From: Pseudomonas farsensis
Lineage (GTDB): Bacteria > Pseudomonadota > Gammaproteobacteria > Pseudomonadales > Pseudomonadaceae
NCBI RefSeq assembly: GCF_014268805.2
Contig: NZ_JABWRF020000001.1
Coordinates: 310,001 to 374,000, forward strand
Length of the DNA stretch: 64,000 bases
Direction of reading: 5' to 3'
In this document: positions 29,039 through 37,905 of the stretch, in pieces
How the letters are laid out: every line of letters starts with the position of its first letter
Numbering within the stretch: the first letter of the stretch is position 1
Program-made: the position numbers and the translations under genes
The notes under the pieces: generated by a model
Told to the model about the DNA's origin: nothing
Seen by the model: the letters and a program-made list of their open reading frames with translations, nothing else
The model's database searches: none

Positions 29039-30664
29039 TTACTTGGACACGCTGACCCCGTAGAACGAGTTCAGGCCGAACGGGCTGATCTTGAAGCCCT
29101 GCACGGTGGTGCTCATGGGCTGGTACACGGTGGAGTGGGCGATCGGGGTGATCGGCACCTGCTCTTTGATGATGTGTTGCGCTTGCTGGTAAAGCTCGGT
29201 GCGACGGGCTTGGTCCGGGGTGGCCTTGGCCTGTTTGATCAGGTCGTCGTAGGGCTTGTAGCACCACTTGGAGAAGTTGTTGCCGTTCACCGCGTCGCAG
29301 CCGTACAAGGTGCCGAGCCAGTTGTCCGGGTCACCGTTATCACCGCTCCAGCCAATCAGCATGGCGCCGTTTTCGCCACCTTTGGAGCGCTTGATGTACT
29401 CGCCCCATTCATAGCTGACGATCTTGGCCTTGATGCCGACCTTGGCCCAGTCCGCTTGCAGCATTTCGGCCATCAGCTTGGCGTTGGGGTTGTAGGGGCG
29501 CTGCACTGGCATGGCCCACAGGGTGATCTCGGTGCCTTCCTTGATGCCGGCTTCCTTGAGCAGTTGCCGGGCTTTTTCGGGGTCGTACTTGGCGTCCTTG
29601 ATGGTGGTGTCGTAGGACCATTGGGTCGGCGGCATGGCGTTCACCGCCAACTGGCCTGCGCCCTGGTACACCGACTCGATGATCTGCTGCTTGTTCACCG
29701 CCATGTCCAGGGCTTGGCGCACCTTGAGCTGCGCCAGCGGGTTGGGTTGGCTCTCGCCCTTGATCTTGTCCATCACGTTGTAGGCGATGTAGCCCAGGTT
29801 GAAGCCGGCCTGGTCAGGCATCTTCAGCTTCGGGTCCTGCTTCAACGGCTCGATGTCGGCCGGGCGCGGGAACAGCGTGACCTGGCATTCGTTCTTGCGC
29901 AGCTTCTGCATGCGTACCGACGCATCGGTGGTGATGGCGAAGATCAGGTTGTCGATCTTCACGTCATCGGGTTGCCAATACTCCTTGTTGCCCTTGTAGC
30001 GAATCTGCGCGTCCTTCTGGTACTTGCTGAACACGAACGGGCCGGTACCGATGGGCTTCTGGTTGATGTCGGTGGGTTTGCCCTGTTTGAGCAACTGGTC
30101 GGCGTATTCGGCGGACTGTATCGAGGCGAAGCTCATGGCCAGGTTCTGGATGAACGCGGCGTCCACCTGGTTGAGGGTGAAGCGCACGGTGTGCTCGTCG
30201 ACCTTTTCGATGCGGGCGATGTTCTTGTCCATGCCCATGTCGGTGAAGTAGGGGAATTCGGTGGGGTACGCCTTACGGAACGGGTGGTTCTTGTCGAGCA
30301 TGCGGTTGAAGGTGAACAGCACGTCGTCGGCGTTGAAGGTGCGGGTGGGCTTGAAATAGGCGGTGGTGTGGAACTTGACCCCTTCGCGCAGGTGGAAGGT
30401 GTAGGTCTTGCCGTCGTCGGCGACTTCCCACTGGGTGGCCAGGCCCGGCACCACCTGGGTGCCGCCGCGTTCGAACTGGGTCAGGCGGTTGAACATGGTT
30501 TCGGCCGAGGCGTCGAAGTCGGTGCCGGTGGTGTACTGGCCGGGGTCGAAGCCTGCCGGGCTGCCTTCGGAGCAGAACACCAGGTTGCTGGCAGCGAGCG
30601 CGGACGGTGCGCCGGCTAGCAAGCCTGCACCTAATAGGAACGGAATGACTGCGTGTTTGAGCAT
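29039..30664 (-). CDS. Periplasmic dipeptide-binding protein (DppA family)
   Basis: A 541-residue SBP_bac_5 protein. The signal peptide ends near residue 24 (PSALA/AS). It shows LVFCSEGSPAGFDPGQYTTG, ADDVLFTFNRMLDKNHPFRK and LIGWSGDNGDPDNWLGTLYG. It is the intact close paralogue of the broken gene downstream and the promoter-proximal gene of the cluster. It delivers dipeptides to DppBCDF. GAGG lies eight bases before the ATG. Confidence 0.94.
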   Translation of the reverse strand: MLKHAVIPFLLGAGLLAGAPSALAASNLVFCSEGSPAGFDPGQYTTGTDFDASAETMFNRLTQFERGGTQVVPGLATQWEVADDGKTYTFHLREGVKFHTTAYFKPTRTFNADDVLFTFNRMLDKNHPFRKAYPTEFPYFTDMGMDKNIARIEKVDEHTVRFTLNQVDAAFIQNLAMSFASIQSAEYADQLLKQGKPTDINQKPIGTGPFVFSKYQKDAQIRYKGNKEYWQPDDVKIDNLIFAITTDASVRMQKLRKNECQVTLFPRPADIEPLKQDPKLKMPDQAGFNLGYIAYNVMDKIKGESQPNPLAQLKVRQALDMAVNKQQIIESVYQGAGQLAVNAMPPTQWSYDTTIKDAKYDPEKARQLLKEAGIKEGTEITLWAMPVQRPYNPNAKLMAEMLQADWAKVGIKAKIVSYEWGEYIKRSKGGENGAMLIGWSGDNGDPDNWLGTLYGCDAVNGNNFSKWCYKPYDDLIKQAKATPDQARRTELYQQAQHIIKEQVPITPIAHSTVYQPMSTTVQGFKISPFGLNSFYGVSVSK

Positions 30665-30977
30665 GATGGCCTCATTTTTTGTCATTTTTGAAGTGAGGTG
30701 GCCTCGTGAGCCGACCTGCGGATACTTATGCAGGCCCTGTTCCCATTGCAACCGTCAGCGGCGGGGTGAAGGTGCAAATGTGGAACGTTCGTACTCAGAT
30801 GTCGCATTCATGTAATTTTTGATCGAGTTGATCGTTTGCGTGTCGAATTTGCGCTAGTTTTTCGAGGGTTTTCGGAACGGGAATTACAAGGGGATGCGCC
30901 TTAAAAGGGCGTAGGAAGGGTCTGAAATCTGGGTAGGCGATTGGAGTGTTGGGGCTTGGTCAAACCTGTTCCGCCCA

Positions 30978-31299
30978 TATCGCAGGCTAGCGCCAGCTCC
31001 CACAGAGACCGTGCTCAACCGCAACATTGCTGGTTGGACCCCATCCTATGGGAAATGATGGCAGTTGTGGCGAGCGGGCTTGTCCCGCGTTGGGCTGCGC
31101 AGCAGCCCTGAGGTTTACCCTTGGGTTTTCAGGGGGCTGCTGCGCAGCCCAACGCGGGACAAGCCCGCTCGCCACAAGGAGATGTGTCTGGCGAGAACAG
31201 ACTTGTACAAAACCATAGAATCTCCCACAGGGATCTGAGTCGGACTTCAATGTCGGTGCTCGGCGCGGTTTCTGTGGGAGCTGGCGCTAGCCTGCGATA
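30978..31299. repeat. Outer 29-bp inverted pair of a nested repeat in a 700-bp gap
   Basis: Arms at 30978-31006 and 31271-31299 are perfect complements, built on CTGTGGGAGCTGGCG. They enclose 264 bases including an independent 44-bp inverted repeat. The same family, with nearly the same flank (GCGCGGTTTCTGTGGGAGC), recurs at 34147-34243. The whole 30665-31364 gap between the dppA-like and SIMPL genes shows no gene. It also carries the dpp-cluster promoter region at its left end. Confidence 0.85.
31065..31177. repeat. Perfect 44-bp inverted repeat nested in a REP pair
   Basis: Arms at 31065-31108 and 31134-31177 are exact complements, with a 25-base loop. They start TTGTGGCGAGCGGGCTTG and end in GGGCTGCGCAGCAGCCC, nearly the same inner dyad as the element at 15000-15112. 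This shows a shared module with a different outer half. Confidence 0.9.
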
Positions 31300-31364
31300 A
31301 GGCCGGGGCAGGTGCCCGCGGCCTTGAACTCACAGTGCAAGCGGGCGCGCCCGCCAGGTTGGGC

Positions 31365-32081
31365 TCAGGGCACTTGCACTTCGATCAAGCCATCAGCACT
31401 CATGCTCACTTCGCTGGTGCCCGCCTCGATATCCGGCGCTGGCGCCGCTTCGTCGGCAGACTTGGCCATCATCGCCATGGGCGCGCTGCGCATGTAAGGA
31501 CGTGGGTAGCCGCTGCTGTTGAGGTTCAGGCTGACTACCTTGTAGCCACTGCCGCCCAGCGCTTCGGTGGCAAGCTGCGCGCGGGCCTTGAAGGCTGCCA
31601 CGGCATCCTTGAGCAGTTGGTCTTCGCTGGTCTTGCGCGTGCCTGGCGCAATCGAGAAGTCCATGCCGCCCATTTTCAGGTCCTGCAGCAGCTCGCCGGT
31701 GAGCTTGGACAGGGCCGGGAAGTCGGCACTTTCAAGGCGCAGCTCGGCGCGCTCGCGCCAGCCGGTGATCTTCTGCCCCTTGGTGTCGTAGATCGGGTAG
31801 CTGTTGCGGCTGCCCTGGCTGATCTTCACCTCTTTGGCATCACGGGCCTGTTGCACCGCCTTGTTCATGGTTTCGGTGATCTGCTTGGCCAGTTTGCCCG
31901 GGTCGGTGTTCTGCGCTTCGCTGTACAGGGTCACCACCATCAGGTCACGGGCGACTTCCTTGCTGACCTCTGCACGCAGCGAGACCTGGTTGTAACGCGG
32001 CTCATCGGCTGCCAGCGCGGGCAGGCTGGCGAGCAGGCCGCAGGACAGGGCGAGGGCTTTGCCGCGACGGGAAATGTGCAT
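31365..32081 (-). CDS. Periplasmic SIMPL-domain protein (DUF541)
   Basis: A 238-residue exported protein. AAGGAG precedes the ATG at 32081. The signal peptide ends near ASLPALA/AD, and the rest is the DUF541/SIMPL fold (NQVSLRAEVSKEVARDLM, DAVAAFKARAQLATEALGG). Related proteins (YggE, BP26) are linked to oxidative stress and envelope functions, without a defined activity. It is divergent from roxS. Confidence 0.87.
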   Translation of the reverse strand: MHISRRGKALALSCGLLASLPALAADEPRYNQVSLRAEVSKEVARDLMVVTLYSEAQNTDPGKLAKQITETMNKAVQQARDAKEVKISQGSRNSYPIYDTKGQKITGWRERAELRLESADFPALSKLTGELLQDLKMGGMDFSIAPGTRKTSEDQLLKDAVAAFKARAQLATEALGGSGYKVVSLNLNSSGYPRPYMRSAPMAMMAKSADEAAPAPDIEAGTSEVSMSADGLIEVQVP

Positions 32082-32281
32082 GTGTTGCTCCTTGGCAGGT
32101 AGGGGCGTGGCGACGATGCTCGTGCTACGCATGGCCGTTCAGACCGAGGACAGTGTAGTGGGTTCAAAAGTGCCATCATGAATGTGTGACAAACTGTGGC
32201 GCTTTGCCGCATCGCTGCAGCGAGGCCCCTGCCTTCGGTATACTCCAGCCGATTTTCCTGGAGCACTCATCGGGAGAGCTC

Positions 32282-33535
32282 ATGCTCGCCGCCGTACATC
32301 CGCTATCCGCGACACGCCAGAACCTCTGGCGCCTGACCGTTATCCGCGTTCTCGTCCTGGCTGCCCAGGCAGGCTCGGTGGGGGTCGCCTACTGGACCGA
32401 GCTGTTGCCACTGCCGTGGTTCTCCCTGGCAGTCACCCTGGCCCTGTCATCGCTGCTGTGCGCGTTCACCGCGCTGCGCCTGCGCCTGTCGCTGCCGGTT
32501 ACCGAACTGGAATACGCCCTGCAACTGGCCTGTGACCTGCTGATCCACAGCGCGCTGCTGTATTACTCGGGCGGCTCGACCAACCCGTTCGTCTCTTATT
32601 ACCTGGTGCCGCTGGCCATCGCCGCCGTCACCTTGCCGTGGATCTACTCGCTGGTGCTGTCGGGCATTGCCTTGGTGGCCTACAGCATGCTGCTGGTGCA
32701 GTTCTACCCGCTCGAAACCCTGCCGCTGGCGCGCGACACCATGCAGGTCTATGGCATGTGGCTGAGTATTGCCTTGGCTGCGGGGGTGATCACCTTCTTT
32801 GCCGCGCGCATGGCCGAAGAGCTGCGCCGCCAGGAGCACTTGCGTGCCGAGCGCCGCGAAGAAAGCCTGCGCGATGAACAGCTGCTGGCCGTCGCCACCC
32901 AGGCCGCTGGTGCCGCCCATGAGCTGGGCACGCCGCTGGCGACCATGAGCGTGCTGATCAACGAAATGCGCCAGGACCACACCGACCCGCTGTTGCAGGA
33001 GGACCTGCAGATCCTCCAGGACCAGGTCAAGCTGTGCAAAGAGACCCTGCAGCAACTGGTGCGCGCCGCCGAGGCCAACCGCCGGCTGGCGATCGTCGAG
33101 CAGGAGGTCACCGCCTGGCTCGACGAGGCCCTCAACCGCTGGCACCTGATGCGCCCGGAGGCCAGCTACCGTTTCCAGCGCCTGCGTGACGGCGATGTGC
33201 CGCGGCTGACTCCGCCACCGGACCTTACCCAGGCCTTGCTGAACCTGCTGAACAACGCCGCCGATGCCTGCCCGGACGACCTGGAGGTGCGCCTGGACTG
33301 GGACCCTCAGGACATCGTCATCAGCATCCGCGACCACGGCCCCGGTGTGCCTGCGGCGATTGCCGAAGCCATTGGCAAGCCTTTCATTACCACCAAGGGC
33401 AAAGGCTTCGGCCTGGGCCTGTTCTTGAGCAAGGCCAGTGTGACCCGCGCAGGCGGTTCGGTGAAACTCTATAGTCATGAGCAGGGTGGCACCCTGACCG
33501 AATTGCGCCTGCCCCATGGCAAGCGAGGAGATTGA
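32282..33535 (+). CDS. roxS: Redox-responsive sensor histidine kinase RoxS (RegB/PrrB family)
   Basis: A 417-residue membrane kinase. ATG 32282 follows GGGAGA. Six hydrophobic segments fill about 15-175. The quinone-binding heptapeptide of RegB is present as GGSTNPF (97-103). The phospho-acceptor is H213 (AAHELGTPLA). The redox-type cysteine of RegB has a counterpart at C252 (KLCKETL). N box LLNLLNNAADA and G boxes DHGPGVP and GKGFGLGLF follow. It should sense the quinone pool or respiratory state and signal to RoxR, whose gene starts two bases after its stop. In P. putida and P. aeruginosa the pair controls terminal oxidases and cyanide tolerance. Confidence 0.95.
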   Translation: MLAAVHPLSATRQNLWRLTVIRVLVLAAQAGSVGVAYWTELLPLPWFSLAVTLALSSLLCAFTALRLRLSLPVTELEYALQLACDLLIHSALLYYSGGSTNPFVSYYLVPLAIAAVTLPWIYSLVLSGIALVAYSMLLVQFYPLETLPLARDTMQVYGMWLSIALAAGVITFFAARMAEELRRQEHLRAERREESLRDEQLLAVATQAAGAAHELGTPLATMSVLINEMRQDHTDPLLQEDLQILQDQVKLCKETLQQLVRAAEANRRLAIVEQEVTAWLDEALNRWHLMRPEASYRFQRLRDGDVPRLTPPPDLTQALLNLLNNAADACPDDLEVRLDWDPQDIVISIRDHGPGVPAAIAEAIGKPFITTKGKGFGLGLFLSKASVTRAGGSVKLYSHEQGGTLTELRLPHGKRGD

Positions 33536-33537
33536 AG

Positions 33538-34098
33538 ATGAGCGAAGAAAACCAGGTCGAAGGCGAAGAACTGCCGCACCTGCTGCTGGTGGACGATGAC
33601 GCTACGTTCACCCGGGTAATGGCGCGCGCGATGAGCCGCCGCGGCTTTCGGGTGAGCACCGCAGGTTCTGCCGAAGAGGGCCTGAAACTGGCCGAGCAGG
33701 ACCTGCCGGACTACGCCACGCTGGACCTGAAGATGGAAGGCGACTCGGGCTTGGTGTTGCTGCCCAAGTTGCTTGAGCTGGACCCGGAAATGCGCGTGGT
33801 GATCCTGACCGGTTACTCGAGCATTGCCACGGCGGTCGAGGCGGTCAAGCGTGGCGCCTGCAATTACCTGTGCAAGCCGGCCGACGCGGATGACGTGCTG
33901 GCCGCTCTGCTGTCGGAACACACCGACCTGGACTCGCTGGTGCCGGAGAACCCGATGTCGGTTGACCGCCTGCAGTGGGAGCACATCCAGCGCGTACTCG
34001 GCGAGCACGAGGGCAACATCTCGGCCACCGCGCGGGCGCTGGGCATGCACCGGCGCACCCTGCAGCGCAAACTGCAGAAGCGCCCGGTCCGGCGCTGA
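33538..34098 (+). CDS. roxR: Response regulator RoxR (RegA/PrrA/ActR family)
   Basis: A 186-residue regulator. The receiver domain has the acidic pair DD at 19-20, phospho-acceptor D63 (TLDLKM) and K in YLCKPADA. A proline-containing linker leads to a Fis-type helix-turn-helix at the C-terminus (NISATARALGMHRRTLQRKL), as in RegA. The ATG at 33538 is preferred over the TTG at 33532; GAGGAG lies before it. It is coupled to roxS. Confidence 0.95.
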   Translation: MSEENQVEGEELPHLLLVDDDATFTRVMARAMSRRGFRVSTAGSAEEGLKLAEQDLPDYATLDLKMEGDSGLVLLPKLLELDPEMRVVILTGYSSIATAVEAVKRGACNYLCKPADADDVLAALLSEHTDLDSLVPENPMSVDRLQWEHIQRVLGEHEGNISATARALGMHRRTLQRKLQKRPVRR

Positions 34099-34146
34099 AG
34101 CCCGGACGTGGGTCTTCCATGGGTTTGTACAAGCCTGTGCTGGCCC

Positions 34147-34243
34147 CATCGCAGGCTGTCGCCAGCTCCCACAGGAATATGGGCCAGACCTTGATATTGC
34201 GGCTGTGCGCGGTTTCTGTGGGAGCTGGCGACAGCCTGCGATG
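34147..34243. repeat. Perfect 28-bp inverted pair (REP family as at 30978)
   Basis: Arms 34147-34174 and 34216-34243 are exact complements with a 41-base spacer. They share the CTGTGGGAGCTGGCG core and the GCGCGGTTT flank with the outer arms at 30978-31299. It occupies the roxR downstream gap of 294 bases, in which no gene is seen, and may end the roxSR transcript. Confidence 0.85.
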
Positions 34244-34392
34244 AGGTCGGAACAGGCCGGCACGCAACGGTGCTCCAAAACTCAGTGTGGGGGCCAAGTA
34301 GACCATTAAAGTCCCCCTCGATCCCCGCATTTCCCGGCGTGTTGGCGTATCATTAGCCGCCTAACGGCCACTCCCTTCAGGATCGCTTGCGC

Positions 34393-35334
34393 ATGCTCGC
34401 CCTTCTTATCCAGACGCTGAACATCACGGCCCCGGTCTTTGCCATGCTGTTCATGGGCATACTGCTCAAGCGCATCGGCCTGATCGACGACAATTTCAGC
34501 AAGGTCGCCTCATCGCTGGTGTTCAACGTGTGCATGCCGGCGCTGCTGTTTCTGGGCATCTATCACGCCGACCTTGCCGCTGCGGTAAAACCTGGGGTCA
34601 TCCTGTATTTTGTCGCCTCCACACTGGCAGGTTTTGCCATTGCCTGGGGCCTGGCAATCTGGCGCAGCCCGCTGGCAGATCGCGGCATTTATACCCAAGG
34701 CGCATTTCGCGGCAACAACGGCGTAATCGGCCTTGCTCTGGCCGCCAGCCTGTACGGCGACTATGGTATTTCTCTCGGCGCAGTGCTGGCCGGGCTGGTG
34801 ATCCTGTTGTACAACTCGCTGTCGGCGGTGGTGCTGGCGGTGTACAGCCCCGACCTCAAGTCCGACCCGTGGAGCATCTGCAAGAGCATTTTCAGCAACC
34901 CGTTGATCCTCAGCGTGCTGGCGGCTACTCCCATGGCCTACGGCCAGGTGCCGCTGCCGAACTGGCTGCTGACCTCCGGTGATTACCTGGCACAGATGAC
35001 CTTGCCGCTGGCACTGATCTGCATCGGCGGAACCCTGTCGCTGTCAGCGCTGCGCGATAGCGGCAGGCTGGCGATGGACGTCAGCCTGGTGAAGATGGTC
35101 TGGCTGCCGATCCTGGGTACCCTTGGCGCCTGGCTTTGCGGTTTTCGTGGCGCCGAGCTTGGCATCCTGTTCCTGTACATCGGCAGCCCCACGGCGGCGG
35201 CCAGTTACGTGATGGCGCGGGCTGCCAATGGCAACCACGAGTTGGCGGCATCGATCATCGTGATCACCACGCTGATGGCGGCGATCACCACCAATATCGG
35301 CATTTTCGTCTTGCAGTGGGGCGGTTGGATCTAG
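34393..35334 (+). CDS. AEC-family transporter (auxin efflux carrier type)
   Basis: A 313-residue inner-membrane carrier with about ten hydrophobic segments in two halves, as in the AEC/BART superfamily (NITAPVFAMLFMGILLKRIG at the start, ASYVMARAANGNHELAASII near the end). ATG 34393 is used; a TTG two codons earlier is less likely. Bacterial AEC members export or import small organic acids such as malonate and malate; the substrate here is unknown. Confidence 0.85.
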   Translation: MLALLIQTLNITAPVFAMLFMGILLKRIGLIDDNFSKVASSLVFNVCMPALLFLGIYHADLAAAVKPGVILYFVASTLAGFAIAWGLAIWRSPLADRGIYTQGAFRGNNGVIGLALAASLYGDYGISLGAVLAGLVILLYNSLSAVVLAVYSPDLKSDPWSICKSIFSNPLILSVLAATPMAYGQVPLPNWLLTSGDYLAQMTLPLALICIGGTLSLSALRDSGRLAMDVSLVKMVWLPILGTLGAWLCGFRGAELGILFLYIGSPTAAASYVMARAANGNHELAASIIVITTLMAAITTNIGIFVLQWGGWI

Positions 35335-35385
35335 ACCCTTGCTGCACATAAAACCAATGACACTGCCACACCTAAAGGACACTTC

Positions 35386-36741
35386 ATGCAAGACCAGAGC
35401 ACGCCCGAGCGGTTGCAGCGCGGGCTGAAGAATCGCCATATCCAGCTGATCGCGCTGGGCGGCGCCATCGGCACCGGGCTGTTTCTGGGCATCGCCCAGA
35501 CCATCCAGCTCGCCGGCCCCTCGGTATTGCTGGGCTATGCAGTTGCCGGCCTGATGGCCTTCCTGATCATGCGCCAGCTGGGTGAAATGGTCGTTGAAGA
35601 GCCGGTTGCCGGCAGCTTCAGCCACTTTGCCCACCAGTACTGGAGCGAGTTTGCAGGCTTCGTCTCAGGCTGGAACTACTGGGTGGTGTACGTGCTGGTT
35701 GGCATGGCCGAACTCACCGCCGTGGGTATCTACGTCAAGTACTGGTGGCCAGACTTCCCCACCTGGGCCACGGCTGCGATCTTCTTTGTGGTGATCAACG
35801 CCATCAACCTCACCCAGGTGAAGGTCTATGGCGAGTTGGAATTCTGGTTTGCGCTGATCAAGGTCGTGGCCATCGTCAGCATGATCGGCTTTGGTGCCTG
35901 GCTGCTCAGCAGTGGCCACGGCGGCCCCGACGCCAGTGTCGCCAACCTGTGGCAATACGGCGGCTTCTTCCCCAATGGCGTGACCGGGCTGGTGATGGCG
36001 CTGGCGGTGATCATGTTCAGTTTCGGTGGCCTGGAGTTGGTGGGTATCACGGCGGCCGAGGCTGCCAACCCGCGTGAAAGCATCCCTAAGGCGACCAATC
36101 AGGTGGTCTACCGCATCCTGATCTTCTACATCGGCGCCCTTGCCGTGCTGTTGTCGCTGTACCCCTGGCAGAAAGTGGTGCAGGGCGGCAGCCCGTTCGT
36201 GATGATCTTCCATGAGCTGGACAGCGATCTGGTGGCGACCATCCTCAACGTAGTGGTGCTGACTGCCGCGCTGTCGGTCTACAACAGCTGCGTGTACGCC
36301 AACAGCCGCATGCTGTTTGGTCTGGCTTCGCAGGGTGATGCACCGCGTCAGTTGCTCAAGGTCAGCCGTCGGGGTGTGCCATTGAATGCCTTGGGCGTGT
36401 CGGCGTTCGCCACCGGGCTGTGCGTGGTCATCAACTACCTGATGCCGGGCGAAGCCTTTGGCCTGCTGATGGCGCTGGCAGTGTCGGCGCTGGTGATCAA
36501 CTGGGCGAGCATCAGCATTACCCACCTGAAGTTCCGCAGGGCCAAGCTTGCGGCAGGCATCACGCCGTTTTACCGCAGTTGGGGCCACCCGGTGAGCAAC
36601 TACCTGTGCCTGGCGTTCATCGTGCTGATTCTGGTGGTGATGTACCTGACGCCGCCGATCCGCATCTCGGTGATGCTGATCCCGGCCTGGATTGCCGTGC
36701 TGTGGGTGGCGTTCAAGCTGAAGAAGAAGCGCCAGGCCTGA
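35386..36741 (+). CDS. aroP: Aromatic amino acid permease AroP
   Basis: A 451-residue APC-family proton symporter for Phe, Tyr and Trp with 12 membrane segments. The sequence follows E. coli AroP almost block by block (RGLKNRHIQLIALGGAIGTG, RQLGEMVVEEPVAGSFSHFA, GGLELVGITAAEA, YNSCVY.NSRMLFGLA). AAAGGA precedes the ATG. PheP and other amino-acid permeases share much of this, so substrate range is probable rather than proven. Confidence 0.9.
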   Translation: MQDQSTPERLQRGLKNRHIQLIALGGAIGTGLFLGIAQTIQLAGPSVLLGYAVAGLMAFLIMRQLGEMVVEEPVAGSFSHFAHQYWSEFAGFVSGWNYWVVYVLVGMAELTAVGIYVKYWWPDFPTWATAAIFFVVINAINLTQVKVYGELEFWFALIKVVAIVSMIGFGAWLLSSGHGGPDASVANLWQYGGFFPNGVTGLVMALAVIMFSFGGLELVGITAAEAANPRESIPKATNQVVYRILIFYIGALAVLLSLYPWQKVVQGGSPFVMIFHELDSDLVATILNVVVLTAALSVYNSCVYANSRMLFGLASQGDAPRQLLKVSRRGVPLNALGVSAFATGLCVVINYLMPGEAFGLLMALAVSALVINWASISITHLKFRRAKLAAGITPFYRSWGHPVSNYLCLAFIVLILVVMYLTPPIRISVMLIPAWIAVLWVAFKLKKKRQA

Positions 36742-36803
36742 ACAGTGCAAGGGCGGCCCTGTGTCGCCCGCGATTGTGTATGAAACCGGGGTTTGGTCTG
36801 CAC

Positions 36804-37886
36804 TCAGTGCTGGCGACGCCACGCCCGTAGGGTGGTGTAAAGCAGGGCAAAACCCAGCACCGGCAGCACATAAAACAGCATCAGCCGCTCAAGCCGCCCG
36901 GCCAGTGGCAGGCCGGTGGTGAACGTGACTACATGCAGGCCGTAGGCCAGGTACAGGCACAGGAACACCACCCCTTCGGCGCGGGTGATGCGGTAGCCGG
37001 AGTAGAACACCGGCAGGCATAGCGCCGCCACGCCCAGCATCACCGGTAGGTCGAAAGCCAGCGCATTCGGTGAGATCGACAGCGGTTCCGGGGCCACCAC
37101 GGCGGTCAGCCCAAGCACCGCCAGCAGGTTGAACAGGTTACTGCCGATCACCGTGCCCACGGCGATTTCGCGCTCCCCGCGCAAGGCGGCGATCAGCGCG
37201 GCAGCCAGCTCTGGCAGCGAGGTGCAGACTGCCACCACGGTTAGCCCGATGATACGCTCGGACAGCCCAAGGTCAGTCGCCACTTCCACAGAGGCTTCCA
37301 GCAGCAGGTGCCCGGCTACGCTGAGCAAGCCGAAGCCCAGCAGTGTCTGTAACGCCACGCCGGTCCAGAAGCGCCCGCCCGCCGACTGAACGCTGGGGGC
37401 CGGATAGGTACGTGCGTAGTGGCGGGACTGGTGCCAGAGCATCAACAGGTAACCGAGCAGGCCCAGCAGCAATACCACGCCCTCGAAGCGCCCCAGCAGG
37501 CCATTGCTGGCCAGCAGGTAAACCAGCCCACTGGCGGCGATCATCAGCGGAATATCCAGGCGCACCAGTTGCCGTGATACCCGCAGTGGAATGATCAGTG
37601 CGGCCAGGCCCAGAATTACCAGCACATTGAAGATGTTGCTGCCGATCACGCTGCCGACGGCCACATCGGGGGCGCCTTGATAGGCGGCCTGCAGGCTGAC
37701 GGTGAGTTGTGGTGCGGTGCTGCCGAATGCCACCAGGCTCAAGCCGATGATCAATGGCCGCACGTGCAGGCGCGAAGCCAGGCGCAGGGCGACACGTACC
37801 AGCAGTTCGGCACCGATGATCAGCAGCAGCAGGCCGCTGGCCAGTTGCAGAAGGCTGAAGGTGGGGAGGGTGGCCAGGTCGAAAAT
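36804..37886 (-). CDS. Ca/Na-type cation antiporter with a likely ATT start
   Basis: About 360 residues of the CaCA/YrbG exchanger family with ten membrane segments in two inverted halves. The first alpha repeat reads FGSTAPQLTVS and the second CTSLPELAAA, each later followed by VIGSNIFNVL or VIGSNLFNLL. The usual Glu of the first motif is Gln (residue 60). The first ATG/GTG/TTG in frame is a GTG at 37763, which would cut away the first membrane helix (LLQLASGLLLLIIGAELLV). That helix is in frame upstream with no standard start, only ATT at 37886 behind GGAG with eight-base spacing. The family call is firm; start and ion specificity are inferred. Confidence 0.8.
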   Translation of the reverse strand: MFDLATLPTFSLLQLASGLLLLIIGAELLVRVALRLASRLHVRPLIIGLSLVAFGSTAPQLTVSLQAAYQGAPDVAVGSVIGSNIFNVLVILGLAALIIPLRVSRQLVRLDIPLMIAASGLVYLLASNGLLGRFEGVVLLLGLLGYLLMLWHQSRHYARTYPAPSVQSAGGRFWTGVALQTLLGFGLLSVAGHLLLEASVEVATDLGLSERIIGLTVVAVCTSLPELAAALIAALRGEREIAVGTVIGSNLFNLLAVLGLTAVVAPEPLSISPNALAFDLPVMLGVAALCLPVFYSGYRITRAEGVVFLCLYLAYGLHVVTFTTGLPLAGRLERLMLFYVLPVLGFALLYTTLRAWRRQH

Positions 37887-37905
37887 GGCGAGGGCTCCAG
37901 TGGGG

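Noticed and set aside
31021..31260. Short open frames on both strands in the gap between the dpp cluster and the SIMPL gene
   Set aside because: They lie inside inverted repeats and simply reflect the palindromes.
30978..31299. Possible CRISPR array or insertion sequence
   Set aside because: The repeats are inverted, not evenly spaced direct repeats, and there is no transposase or cas gene.
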